From the NCBI GenBank assembly GCA_963930755.1, contig OZ005735.1, positions 243,716,394-243,780,393 of the forward strand: a DNA stretch of 64,000 bases, written 5' to 3'. The translations under genes and the position numbers were made by a program. Under the pieces are notes generated by a model. The model ran no database searches, was not told where the DNA came from, and saw nothing but the letters and a program-made list of their open reading frames with translations. The stretch comes from Eudasyphora cyanicolor. Its lineage: Eukaryota; Arthropoda; Insecta; Diptera; Muscidae. Below are positions 11,916 through 22,567 of the stretch, piece after piece. Numbering within the stretch: the stretch's first letter is position 1; each line of letters starts with the position of its first letter.

Positions 11916-12575
11916 ATGTATAAAAATTCGAAAAATCGAAAATCATCGAAAAATCTCTTGACTGATGAGTCCCATTTCCACCTCGGTGGCTACGTCAACA
12001 AGCAAAATTGTCGCATCTGGGGCTCGGAAAACCCAAGAGTTATTGTTGAGAAGCATCTCCATCCTCAACGTGTGACTGTTTGGTGCGGTTTATGGTCCGG
12101 CAGGGTCATTGGACCTTACTTTTTCGAAAATGAGGTTGGATCAACAGTTACGGTGAATGAATTGCGCTATCGAGAGATGATTAATGATGTTTTATGGTCG
12201 GAGTTGGATGGTATTGATCTGGAAAACGTTTACTTTCAACAAGACGGCGCTACGTGCCACACAAGCAACGAAACCATTGCTCTGTTACGGGAAAAGTTTC
12301 CGGACCGTGTTATCTCTCGAAGAGGTGATCACAATTGGCCACCGAGATCTTGTGATTTAACACCTTGCGACTTCTTCCTTTGGGGCCACGTGAAAGGTAA
12401 GGTCTACGCCAACAGCCCAGCGTCGATTCAAGACCTCAAAGATAGAATTCGTGAGGCTATCGAGGACATAGGTCAGCCACTTTGCGATTTGATTATGGAA
12501 AATTTCATGAAAAGGATATGGTCCTCTAAGCGTGGTCGTGGTGGCCATTTGGCTGATGTTGTTTTTCATTATTAA
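11916..12575 (+). pseudogene. M1 transposase, C-terminal two thirds
   Basis: DDE transposase of the IS630-Tc1-mariner superfamily, which would cut and join at TA dinucleotides. The first catalytic Asp region reads LTDESHFHLGGYVNKQNCRI, the second FQQDGATCHT, and the third WPPRSCDLTPCDFFLWG; 36 residues separate the second and third Asp. The helix-turn-helix DNA-binding half is absent, replaced by unrelated repeat, so the product cannot be a working transposase even though the remaining frame is open to a natural stop (VVFHY). The ATG at 11916 is fortuitous and lies in the flanking non-transposase sequence. Confidence 0.85.
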
Positions 12576-12682
12576 CGGCATACCTTCCTCTTTATTATGA
12601 AATAAACATCCGATCATTTATCTCAAAAAATGACATTTTTCTTTGAATACCAAAATAACACCTCGTGTTGGAAAACCCTTTA

Positions 12683-14480
12683 TGTACATTTGTATGTGAA
12701 TCTTAATTCAAATTGACGACGTCTAAGCATTATAAGGGTGAGTAAAATCATTTAATTTAATATTTAAGGGTCGCAGACGGGACATGGCTTGAAATCTTAT
12801 GTCTCAGAGGTATACAAATTTAGGGGGGAACTCTATTGTATATCTGATTTTGTCATGTAGTGGGAATTAAATCTTCGTTCTTATGGGGATTATGACGAAA
12901 CACACATCGGTGACAAAGCCAATAACGAAGATTGGTGTTATGCCCAAAGTAATTTCGGTCATATGAGGACTATTTCCATGGAGGAAATTATCCCCAATAC
13001 GAGATTTCAACAGCGCTATAAATATATATATAGTATATAATATATTGAAAATATTTTCCTAGTTGTGTTAATTTGCCTATAATTCTCCCTATTGACCACC
13101 ACCGGTCACTAATATGGCTATGCATTTTCGGACATTCGTACAGAATTTTTGGATATTTGGTAAGAGATAAATCCCAGTGGGCCAATATCTTTTAACTTAT
13201 TGACGTAATATTCAGTTAGGGGGCAAATTTGCATCGCGTATCAATGTACTGAATTAATTTTAACTCAATAATGTAACTGTATTTATGAAATTATAAAAAT
13301 ATATTATATATGATGTTAATGCTGCAAAACTGTGATGAAGTCCCACTTTTTGGATCGCAGTTCATACGAATGACGATCGGTTCTCTTTACTAGGATGAAT
13401 AATTTCCCACATGTCGGATAAATGGAGCAGAAATGGCCTTTTCTGAAAGCAAAAAATGTCTGTCAATAACTCTAGATAGGAAACATTTATTCCGACTTAA
13501 CGTACAGGAACGTGTAAGGAAGGCCAACGTCGCCTATCTTCCCGTAGGAAGCCTGTAGGGTCGCGATGAGGCTCCTCTCCTAAAATCGTCAAAGTGTAGT
13601 GCTATAGTAACCGACCGAGTGGACTATATACCAACGGTGTACACCTTCGAGCGGAACTACATCACTATGATACCAGCCAGAGATGAATGGGTTGGTAGAG
13701 TACTAGGTAATAAAAACCATTTCCACTTCTACAGGGATGGTTCGAAGCTTTTCATCAAGCTTCGAAGGTTTGCTTCGGAGTACATTGTAAAGAAAATAGT
13801 CTGGATCTGTGTACCTCATAGACTACCACATACCAGCAGTGTCTAACATGCTGAAAAATTGCAATATGGGAAGTCGCCAAGTGGCTGAGTCGCAAAATAG
13901 TGACCAACACTGGCGTTATCATTACTCGGACAGTCAGGCTGCCACAAATTTCTCGAGGCCACATCCGTAAATTCACAAACAGCCCTTGACTGCCTCAGAT
14001 ATCTTAGCGAGATGGCTGAGCAGATTAACATTCACCTCATATGGGTGCCTGGGCATAGGGATATCCCGGGGAACTGCAAGGTCGGCAAACTTGCTATGAA
14101 AAGGACGAAAATACATTTTCTCGAAGAATTTGCATATATTAGTGCGCCACTATCCACATGCAAGCTTTGGCTTAGGCTAGAGACAATCGGGGAGTCCAAC
14201 TAAGTAGGGTAGCTAGACTAATCTGGCCAGGATATGACCTGAGAAGGTCAAATAATCTTCTCGCACTGTAGAGAAAAAGATTATCTACGTAAGTATCAGT
14301 TCCGGCGGGACACTGCATGATCGGCGAACGAGCCCGAAGGTTGTGTATTGACTCCAATCAATTCCGCAGAGGCTGTGGAGATGAGTAAGAAGTGGAGAGC
14401 ATTGACAACTTGCTATGCGACTGTCCCGCTTTGAGTAAACGACGTCTGGACATGCTATGGTCGGCCTAGGTAGTCTGAAA
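12683..14480 (+). pseudogene. Non-LTR retrotransposon relic, copy NL-C, with shared left flank
   Basis: This is a paralogue of 4047-5690. Both start near TGTACATTTGTGTGTGAATC, share GACGACGTCTAAGCATTATA, a diverged AT-rich flank, and then AACGTGTAAGGAAGGCCAAC. In NL-C the coding middle from about 13590 is deleted and the sequence jumps directly to the segment before RNase H. Fragments of RNase H follow (13619-14203), including WVPGHRDIPGN. The right end is near 14480-14500. M1 abuts its left end. Confidence 0.7.
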
Positions 14481-14499
14481 GATCTTTTCGGTACCGATG

Positions 14500-15100
14500 T
14501 TCGTACTATTAATGACTTTATACCCTCCACCATGGGATGGGGAGACCCCATAAAGTATGTATTCTTAATCGTCGTAAAATGCAGATTTAGCCATGTACAT
14601 CTGTCCGTCCGTCTGTCTGTTATAATCACGCTACATTCATAATAATAGAGCTAGGTTGATCAAATTTTGTAGAAATATTTTTTATAGTTGCAGCTTGTTT
14701 GGGATTACAAATGGGCCATATCGGGTTTTGAGCCATTGATACCACATTTTTAAAGCAATTTTAGCAGAAACTTTGCAGTTTGTATTCTATTTTGACAAGA
14801 ATTCATCAAAGCAAAAAGTTTTACAAATCGGTTCATATTTTGTTATAGTCACCCTATAGAGGTTGCTCCAAAATATACGCATTTGAGCCGTAAATACCAT
14901 ATTTTCTAAGCATTTTAACTGAATCTTTGCAGTTTGTATTTACTTAAGACAAGAATTCATCGCAGTAAAAAATGTTAAAATCAGTTCATATTTTGTTATA
15001 GTCCACCTATAGATGTCGCTCCCAAAAAGGCTTATTTATGCTATAAACACCACGTTTTCTAAGAAATTAGGATGAAAGTTTGCAGTTTGTATTCTTTTTT
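14500..15100. repeat. Relic of a dispersed fly repeat with tandem units
   Basis: It begins TATACCCTCCACCATGGGAT and contains TTAGCCATGTACATCTGTCC and CGTCCGTCTGTCTG, wording common to one family of dispersed repeats in higher flies. From about 14690 a unit of roughly 155 bp is repeated about 2.5 times (landmarks: TTTGCAGTTTGTATT, AAGAATTCATC, TCATATTTTGTTATAGTC). Confidence 0.6.
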
Positions 15101-15416
15101 CATTTCAAATACATTTTTTTTGAATTAAATAAAAAAAAAAATATATACAAATCAAATTTTTATAATAAAATTAAATTCTTATTGAAAACTTTTATAATAA
15201 AATTCGATTCTGCTACCGAAGGGAAGTACAGGGTTTTCCAACAAGAGGTGTTATTTTGAATCACCCGGTATTTCGGTAGCTGTCACATTTGAAGCTTTTA
15301 TTCTTTGACATTTGACAAGTAGAAACTACGCCATTACTAAAAATGGAACGATACACGATCATTGAACGGTACAAAACGATCGAACAAAAAAACGATACGA
15401 ATGATACAAAATCATC

Positions 15417-16014
15417 TTGACTGATGAGGCCCATTTCCACATCAACAAGCAAAATTGTCGCATCTGGGGCTCGGAAAACCCAAGAGTTATTGTTGAGAAG
15501 CCTCTCCATCCTCAACGTGTGACTGTTTGGTGCGGTTTATGGTCCGGCGGGGTCATTGGACCTTACTTTTTCGAAAATGAGGTTGGATCAACAGTTACGG
15601 TGAATGGATTGCGAGATGATTAATGATTTTTTATGGTCGGAGTTGGATGGTATCGATCTGGACAACGTTTACTTTCAACAAGACGGCGCTACGTGCTGCA
15701 CAAGCAACGAAACCATTGCTCTGTTACGGGAAAAGTTTCCGGAGCGTGTTATCTCTCGAAGAGGTGATCACAATTGGCCACCGAAATCTTGTGATTTAAC
15801 ACGTTGCGACTTCTTCCTTTGGGGCCACGTGAATGATAAGGTCTACGCCAACAGCCCAGCGTCGATTCAAGACCTCAAAGATAGAATTCGTGAGGCTATC
15901 GAGCACATTGGGCAGCCACTTTGCGAATTGGATATGGAAAATTTCATGAAAAGGATATGGTCCTGTAAGCGTGGTCGTGGCGGCCATTTGGCTGATGTTG
16001 TTTTTCATTATTAA
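15417..16014 (+). pseudogene. M2 transposase, C-terminal part, frameshifted
   Basis: Near-identical to the M1 transposase remnant, but in two frames (15417-15623 and 15604-16014) because of a small deletion around 15610-15620 (M1 reads ELRYREMIND; here the RYRE codons are lost). It keeps the QQDGAT and WPPKSCDLT blocks; a Cys replaces the usual His near the second Asp (TCCTS against TCHTS). It lacks the DNA-binding half. Confidence 0.8.
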
Positions 16015-16099
16015 CGGCATGCTTCCTCTTTATTATGAAATACACATCCAGGGATGTGTGTTTTTCGCACCAGATTTAGTGCTTTTCTGACCCCCCAAT

Positions 16100-16913
16100 C
16101 AGCGTTACCGTTGTGCGACTAAAGTGGCATATTTGCCCCTTTTTTTCAGCCGTGCTACTTTTGCGCCCCTTTTATTTTTTGATACTAAATGTGCCCCTTT
16201 TCGCTTTTTTGTGCAACTTTTTGGCTTTTGTAAAAAAAATCTGCTTTTTATACTCTTATGACAACACTTTCGTACTAACGTACGGAAATGCCTAACGCGC
16301 TACGTTCTGAATTAGATTATTTAATGGGATATACGCATATGTTAAAACGATTTACATTTATCTTTTGTATGTGTAAGCATATGAGAATCTATTTCCACCG
16401 TTTCATCTTATTGGTGAAAATTCTGTACAATTAATTTGAGTGATTTCTTAATTGTAACAATATATGCGTTTATAAAAAAATCCAATTTATTTTTCATTTG
16501 GTTGATGTACTTAAATATTATAACCTTTTTTCTAAACAGATTTATTGTGAGATCAAAAAAACTGAATACAAAACACATCTGTCCCAAGCACAGATCTAAT
16601 AAGAAAGTATAAAAAAAGAAGTTACAAAAAAGTAACTATAAATAATGAAATGTATGTGATAAAATATATTTAGTATACATCATAAGAAGTTTTGTATAAC
16701 ATTGTATTTTTTTGTTTAGTTTTAGTGTAAACGAATGAATTTTTTAATGTTACCTACTTATGTATTTTTTATGTTAAGCTTTGTTTTTTTATTGTTGTTT
16801 TCTTTAAATAAAAACCTTAAAATGTATCCCCCTTTTTTAATGATCGGTTGCGACTTTTTTCGAAAAAATCCCCTTTTTGTGCCCCTTTTTGAAATTTCCC
16901 AACGGTAACGCTG
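16100..16913. mobile_element. Non-autonomous hAT element hAT-2, inserted in hAT-1
   Basis: The perfect terminal inverted repeat CAGCGTTACCGTTG lies at each end, flanked by a perfect 8-bp duplication CCCCCAAT (16092-16099 and 16914-16921). It is 814 bp. Near both ends the word GCCCCTTTT recurs in inverted orientation, a pattern like hAT subterminal binding sites. No transposase is present. Confidence 0.92.
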
Positions 16914-17299
16914 CCCCCAATACGCGAAAAGTGTTCACATAGTGCCAAACGAAAAAAAACACTAGGTGTACGCTTTCTATGTTTTTTGTTGGTGCTATTG
17001 ACGCTTTTCGTACATTTGTCAGATCAAATCTCCCAACATAATGAAATTATACTATTTTTGCTACTTCGTGTTATGAACATATTTATATGCAATTACATTT
17101 GACTCTCTGATTTGAATATTGCTGTTATCACTTCTGCAGTTTAAATTTGATTGAAATTTAGACTTACAAAAAGTAAAAGAAATAGCTTTTTAATACCATA
17201 AAAAGTATTGCCGAAATATTATGGTTTTATAAGTACACAATTCTGCGATACAGTGTATAATACTTTTGTTTTGTAAGGCCCTAAAATATTGGGTGGCAT

Positions 17300-17545
17300 G
17301 TCATAACGCCCAGGGACATAATGTCCGTATATCTTATGACACTTTGGTCCGCGTTACCGGCTTTGGAAAACATTTTTAATCCCGGCCGAAGGCCTGCCAC
17401 GCAGGGTCACTGGTCCGCGTAGCCATCGTTGGACATACATCAGAAGGGAAAATCTTTAACCCCAGCCAAAACCGGTCACGCAGACACAGTTTGGTCCGCG
17501 TAGCCCCCTTTGGAGATATCGATAACTGGAAAACCGTCTTCAAAG
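17300..17545. repeat. Tandem repeat of about 80-85 bp within hAT-1
   Basis: Three units share TTTGGTCCGCGTAGCC, TTGGA, AAATCTTTAACCCC and CACGCAG. It is far richer in G and C than its surroundings. Confidence 0.7.
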
Positions 17546-17576
17546 ACAACATACATACTAAATGGTCTATTGACTC

Positions 17577-17632
17577 AGAATCACTAGCAGATTCGAATTA
17601 TTATAGGGATAAATCGAATCTGCTAGTGATTC
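17577..17632. repeat. Strong hairpin within hAT-1
   Basis: AATCACTAGCAGATTCGA and its exact inverse TCGAATCTGCTAGTGATT are separated by a short AT-rich loop. Confidence 0.85.
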
Positions 17633-17989
17633 CTTATTGTTCAGCAAGACTTTATTCAATTTAGCAGGGAAAAAATGTATGAATCTAAGCGCGAGAAAAC
17701 CAAAAAGTTTGAAAGTTTCATTTTAATTAGGAACTACTTTGATTAAAATTTGATAATTATTTTTTTTTTTTAAATTTTTAATGTAAAATGAAATTTTTTT
17801 ATTGCAAATGAAAGAAAAATAGTTTAGTGCCTTTTTACGCTTTTTGACTGGAATTTTACGCCTTTTAAATTTTTCATTACGCTTTTGCTCCGCAAATAGT
17901 TGGCATCACTGTAAACATCCGATCATTTATCTCAAAAATGGCATTGTTCTTTGAATACCAAAATAACACCTCTTGTTGGAAAACCCTTT

Positions 17990-18357
17990 TGTCATAATGT
18001 AAACATAGTATCATTGTGTTAATTCGTCGATTATTCCTATTATATATTCGATATCGATTACATGTATATGGATTATTCATATTCATCACTAATAGGTGAA
18101 TATCACCACTAACACTAAGAAATAACAGCCTGTTTCTCTATTTCACACGAAAGCGATGCGAACGAAGAACAGCTGATTTTAGACCTACTAAAAGGTATCA
18201 GAACGACAAAGTGACTGCAAACATAATGACTGATACCAGTTAGTAGGTCTAAAATCAGCTGTTTTTCGTTCGCATCGCTTTCGTGCGAAATAGAGAAACA
18301 GGCTGTAAATTACTCTAATAATATTCTTCAACAAGAACGGTTGTTTTAGTTACAACA
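17990..18357 (+). repeat. 5' LTR, carrying a fold-back insertion
   Basis: It aligns with 22391-22567 after removal of the 180-bp insertion at 18126. It starts TGTCATAATGTAAACATAG and ends GTTACAACA. The first nine or so bases do not match the 3' LTR well, so the outer boundary is either 17990 (supported by the CCTTT duplication) or 17999 (supported by LTR alignment). Confidence 0.8.
18126..18305. mobile_element. 180-bp fold-back MITE in the 5' LTR
   Basis: The inverted ends are about 65 bp long with only two mismatches, starting CAGCCTGTTTCTCTATTTC. TAA flanks both sides (18123-18125 and 18306-18308), and the 3' LTR has a single TAA at the same place. The middle is only about 50 bp. Confidence 0.9.
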
Positions 18358-18361
18358 ATTT

Positions 18362-18374
18362 TGGCGACGAGGAT
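18362..18374 (+). promoter_or_regulatory. Primer binding site (tRNA-Ser)
   Basis: TGGCGACGAGGAT lies four bases after the 5' LTR and is complementary to the 3' end of a tRNA-Ser(GCT) with its CCA. Reverse transcription would start here. Confidence 0.75.
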
Positions 18375-18447
18375 TACGAGACGAATCTCACGTTATTCAT
18401 TTGGAGATATACATTTTTACAGTACAAGTGTACGGAAAGTGAATAAA

Positions 18448-19258
18448 ATGGCAAATTCTGGCGTAAATTTCTTTAACTTTGATGCTTTTGATCCACAAAA
18501 GATTTCTTGGTGTCGTTGGGTGAAACGATTTGAGACGGCTATGAAGCTGTACGATTGTAAAGAGGACAAGAAACAGTCATTGTTGTTGCATTTCATCGGT
18601 ACAGGCGCCTACAACGTCTTATGCGACAAATTGACACCTAAACAACCAGAGGAAGAAACATTCGCGGAAATAATCAAGGTGTTGGAAGAACACTTTGAGC
18701 CGAGGCCCAGTGAGTTGGTGGAATGTTTTCGGTTCAACATGCGCAGGCAACAAGAGTCTGAGTCAGCAGGTGACTTTGTGGTGTCATTGAAAAAGTTGGC
18801 GGTTGGAATAGAAAGATCTGACTTTGGAGGATGCGTTAAGTGTGGTAACAGCGAGTGAATTGGCAGAAAAAGGCGGCATGGAGCTACAAAATGGTGGTGA
18901 GAAATCGAATGTGAATAAAATAAAGAAGAAGAACGATCTCAAAAGGAATGCAAAAAAGGCTGATGCACACATAACCCATGAAAACAAAAAGTGTTTTAGA
19001 TGTGGTAATACCTCGCATATGGCAAACCAATGCAAATACAAAAATTTTACATGTCATTTTTGTAACCAAAAGGGGCATTTGAGAAAAGTGTGTTTTAAAG
19101 AGAAAAAACAAATACAACAAGTTCATGAAAAAGAAACGACAGTTGAAGAATTGTTGTTGGTGAAAACTAAAGGCGAAGTAAATAAGTTAAGCAACAAAAT
19201 CATGCACAGTCTGCGGGTAAATGAAGAAATGATAACTTTCGAAATAGACACGGGATAA
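18448..19258 (+). pseudogene. Gag and start of protease of the gypsy element, frameshifted
   Basis: The likely gag start is the ATG at 18448 (MANSGVNFFNFDAF), not an upstream codon overlapping the primer site. The capsid-like part runs to about 18830, then the frame shifts and the nucleocapsid part continues to 19258. Two zinc knuckles of the form C-X2-C-X4-H-X4-C lie at about 18991-19095. The frame reaches the protease active-site triad DTG (19247-19255) and is cut by a TAA immediately after it. Gag would package element RNA into particles in the cytoplasm; this copy cannot make an intact product. Confidence 0.85.
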
Positions 19259-20279
19259 CCGGTATCAATTATTAATTTGTCAGATGCCAAACGTTATTTC
19301 CCGACATTGAAAGTGTGTCATCCCGATGTTGAGCTTGTGAGTTATTGCGGTACAACTTTGCAATGTGTTGGAGGATACATATGTGTCGCAGTGACATGTA
19401 GCGATGAGGATAACAAATTAAAATTGTATATTGTGCGATCGAACCAAAAACCAATTCTAGGAAGAGAATGGTTACAGAAAATTAAATTAAATTGGCAAAA
19501 ATTTTTTTGAGCAGAGGGCTACGGTTCAGTAAACGAAATTTGTTCAAGGAAGGCTATATTTAGTACAGAGTGCCTAATAAGGAAATACCCAAAAATATTT
19601 TCCAAGTCAATGGGTAAGATTGACAAATTACAAGTGCGGTTGTATTTGAAACCCGAAGCTACACCTAAGTTCGTAAAAGCGAGACGTATGCCGTTTTCGA
19701 TGATGGATGCTGTGGAGAAACAACTCAAAGAATGTTGATCAGGGGCTGTTCAAAAAGGTTGAAAAGAGCGAATGGGCGACATCTATAGTGGTGGTGCCGA
19801 AAAGGGATGGAGCCGTAAGATTGTGCGGTGATTATAAAGTCACTTTATACACGGGTTTGGTGGTCGATGAACATCCTCTGCCGACCATTGAGGAATTATT
19901 CAGCAAGATGGCTGGTGGGGAGAATTTTTCCAAGATCGATTTGACCAAGGCTTACTTACAGTTGGAGGTCCACCCCGATGATCGTCATTTATTAACATTA
20001 AGCACGCATAAGGGACTTTATCAGCCTACGAGACTAATGTACGGAGTGTCCAGTGCTCCAGCAAAATTTCAGCGTATAATGGAGCAAATTCTCGGTGACA
20101 TTGAGGGCGTCACGGTATTCGTTGATGACATCAAGATTACAGCACCCAATGATGAAATACATATTCAACGCATAAATGAAGTATTGGGTCGTCTTGAAAA
20201 ATACAATATGAGGGTGAACATCGAAAAATCTGAATTTATGAAGGATAATATAGAATACTGCGGGTACGTTATAAGTTAA
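19259..20279 (+). pseudogene. Protease remainder and reverse transcriptase of the gypsy element, broken
   Basis: 19277-19510 encodes the rest of the protease, ending in a PILGREWL block. A frame change follows between 19510 and 19720. 19707-20279 holds RT motifs: a DYK/T segment, LTKAYLQLEV (first catalytic Asp), the YG-SSAPA-FQR block and FVDD (the YxDD box variant) near 20118-20130. The frame ends in TAA at 20277 and the next segment continues in frame-compatible fashion from 20295. Confidence 0.85.
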
Positions 20280-20294
20280 AAAGGCATACAGCGG

Positions 20295-22124
20295 ATGCAA
20301 AGTAAGGTGGATGCAATAAGAAACATGAAGCGACCTAGTAATGTAGACGATGTACGTGTGTTCTTGGGCCTGATAAATTACTACGGAAGATTCATTCGGA
20401 ATTTGAGCGATATCGTTTACCCTCGCAATAAACTTCTTTGTAAAGATGCTATATTTGTTTTCGATGAACGGTGTGAAAGGGCTTTTCAGGAAGTCAAACG
20501 GCAGATGCAGTCAGACACTGTTTTGTCGCACTATGACCCAAAATTGAAGTTGGTCTTAGCGGTGGATGCCAGTCCGACGGGTGTTGGAGCTGTATTAAGT
20601 CAAATTGACAAAAATGGTGTGGAAAGACCCATTCATTTCGCTTCACAAACATTAACTGATACTCAGCAAAAATATTCGCAAGTGGACAAGGAGGCTTATG
20701 CAATAATCTATGGTGTACGTAAATTTTATGATTATTTATATGGAAATAGATTTTGTTTAATTACAGACAATCGTGCCGTGTCACAAATATTTTCACCACA
20801 AAAAGGTTTACCCATATACTCTGCTACAAGGATGCAGCACTACTCTATTTTTCTCCAGCAATTTAATTACGAAATAAAATGCAGAAGATCTAAAGAGAAT
20901 GCGAACGCTGATGCATTGTCGCGATTACCAGACCGAGAAAAATATTCACATGTGGAGGAAGTCTTTGTTATTCAGCAACAAATGATTGAAAATCTAACGG
21001 TAACTGCAGAAGAACTTAAAAAGGAAACTGAGGCTGACATAGAAGTTACGGAATTGTTGAAATGTTTGCAGTACGGACGTAAGTGTGACTCGAAAGATAG
21101 TTTTGGTGTGGAACAAACAGAATTTAGTCTTCAGGACGGTTGTATTTTTCGTGGAATACGAGTATACATTCCACAAAAACTTCGTGAAAGGTTTCTGAAT
21201 GAATTGCACACTGCACATTTCGGTATTTCAAAAATGAAAAATTTGGCAAGAGCTTATGTCTGGTGGAAGACCTTGGACAAGGAAATTGAAAGTGTACAAT
21301 GTGTAGAATGCCAAAATACGCGCCCAGATCCTAAGAAGATTACTACTACACACACGTGGATGCGCCCTAAAAAGCCATTTGAGAGAGTTCATGCTGATTA
21401 TGCTGGACCAATATTTGGTAAATATCTGTTTGTTTTGGTAGATGTGTACACAAAATGGCCTGAGGTTCATATCTGCTCGAATATGAATACTGATACTACT
21501 ATCCAGAAGTGTCGCGAAATTTTTTCCCAATTTGGGATTCCAAATATATTTGTTAGCGACCATGGGAGGCAATTTGACTCGAATGAGTTTAAACATTTTT
21601 TAAAACTGAATGGAATTGTTCACAAACAAGGTTCACCATACCATCCTGCAACAAACGGGCAAGCGGAACGTTATGTTCAAACAATCAAATCAAAGTTGAT
21701 GGCATCCAAATGTACACCCGATACGATACATGCGGAATTGTCAAAGATACTGATGGCATACAGACGGGCTATACACTCAACAACAGGGAAATCACCAGCA
21801 ATTTTAATGTTTGGCAGACAAATTCAGTCGGGTTTAGATTTGTTGATTCCTAACGATGTGAATCAGGAGGCAGATGACCAATTACGCGCTGTCCCATCAA
21901 AGAAATTTTTTGAGGGAGAGAGAGTTGCAGTGCGAGACTACTTATCAAAGGTGAAGTGGCGATATGGAAATGTAGAGAAAATATGCGGCGAACTTCATTA
22001 TGATGTCAGATTAGACGACGGTCGTATTTGGCGAAGACATGTAGATCAAATACGAAAATCAGCGGTAAATGAATGCGTGAATACGAACGTTGAATATACC
22101 ATGAATATACCGCACCAACTATAA
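20295..22124 (+). pseudogene. RNase H and integrase region of the gypsy element (open, 609 codons)
   Basis: This long uninterrupted stretch begins in the RT thumb, goes through RNase H (AVDASPTGVGAVL near 20560) and reaches integrase, with a His/Cys zinc-binding segment around 21210-21330. The integrase core carries the DDE set: HADYAG near 21390, SDHG near 21557 and QAER near 21664. A chromatin-proximal C-terminal segment follows. Because of the stop at 20277 it could only be made as part of a broken polyprotein. A downstream frame (22160-22384) with RRSTRQRK is the original C-terminal tail after one more frameshift. Confidence 0.85.
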
Positions 22125-22377
22125 CAAACAACACATCAGCTGGAAGTTTACCTTTACCATTGATCCAACAAACTCGATTGCAACCAACCATTCCGAATGT
22201 TCCTGGAAATCAAATACACTCAGACAACCAAGCAGACTCAAATCCAACTGATAAAAATGTTCATGTTCCCGACGAAACTCCGAGAACAGGAAATACCACG
22301 TCAACTCCCGACGAGCTACGCCGATCAACAAGGCAACGGAAAGTACCTCAACGTTTAGCAGATTCCTACCTTGAATT

Positions 22378-22567
22378 TGATTAAATAAACAGTAAACATA
22401 GTATCATTGTGTTTATTCGTCGATTATTCCTATTATATATTCGATATCGATTACATGTATATGGATTATTCATATTCATCACTAATAGGTGAATATAACC
22501 ACTAATACTAAGAAATAAATTACTCTAATAATATTCTTCAACAAGAACGGTTGTTTTAGTTACAACA
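22378..22567 (+). repeat. 3' LTR of the gypsy element
   Basis: GTAAACATAGTATCATTG through GTTACAACA matches the 5' LTR with three clear substitutions. The left boundary is between 22378 and 22391. It is followed by CCTTT. Confidence 0.85.

Larger units (their letters stand above)
10950..12680 (+). mobile_element. Mariner-type element M1, interrupted
   Basis: Flanked by TA on both sides (10948-10949 and 12681-12682). The termini are about 30-bp inverted repeats: CAGGGTTTTCCGACAAGAGG at the left, and CCTCGTGTTGGAAAACCCTT at the right. The N-terminal half of the transposase is missing, and a different dispersed repeat sits at 11055-11886 in its place. The C-terminal half of the transposase is open (11916-12575). 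Sister copies are M2 (15229), M3 (49878) and M4 (54491). Confidence 0.9.
16049..17911. mobile_element. Non-autonomous hAT element hAT-1, inserted in M2
   Basis: The ends are CAGGGATG and, inverted, CAGTGATG, the hAT consensus. It is flanked by an 8-bp target duplication, TACACATC (16041-16048) and TAAACATC (17912-17919); M1 has TAAACATC once at the same place. It is 1863 bp with no transposase frame. The right subterminal region repeats GCGTAAAA-type words. It hosts a second hAT at 16100-16913. Confidence 0.9.
17990..22567 (+). mobile_element. Ty3/gypsy LTR retrotransposon, Mag-like, inactive
   Basis: The element has LTRs, a primer site complementary to tRNA-Ser, gag with two zinc knuckles, protease, reverse transcriptase, RNase H and integrase, in the Ty3/gypsy order and without an env-like frame. 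It is flanked by CCTTT at 17985-17989 and 22568-22572, a 5-bp target duplication. The coding region is broken at least four times: a frameshift between gag parts, a stop after the protease DTG, a frameshift before RT, and a stop at 20277. The LTRs differ at about 3 of 177 shared positions, so the insertion is not very recent. The tRNA-Ser primer and the K02A2.6-like polymerase wording point to the Mag lineage. Confidence 0.9.
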
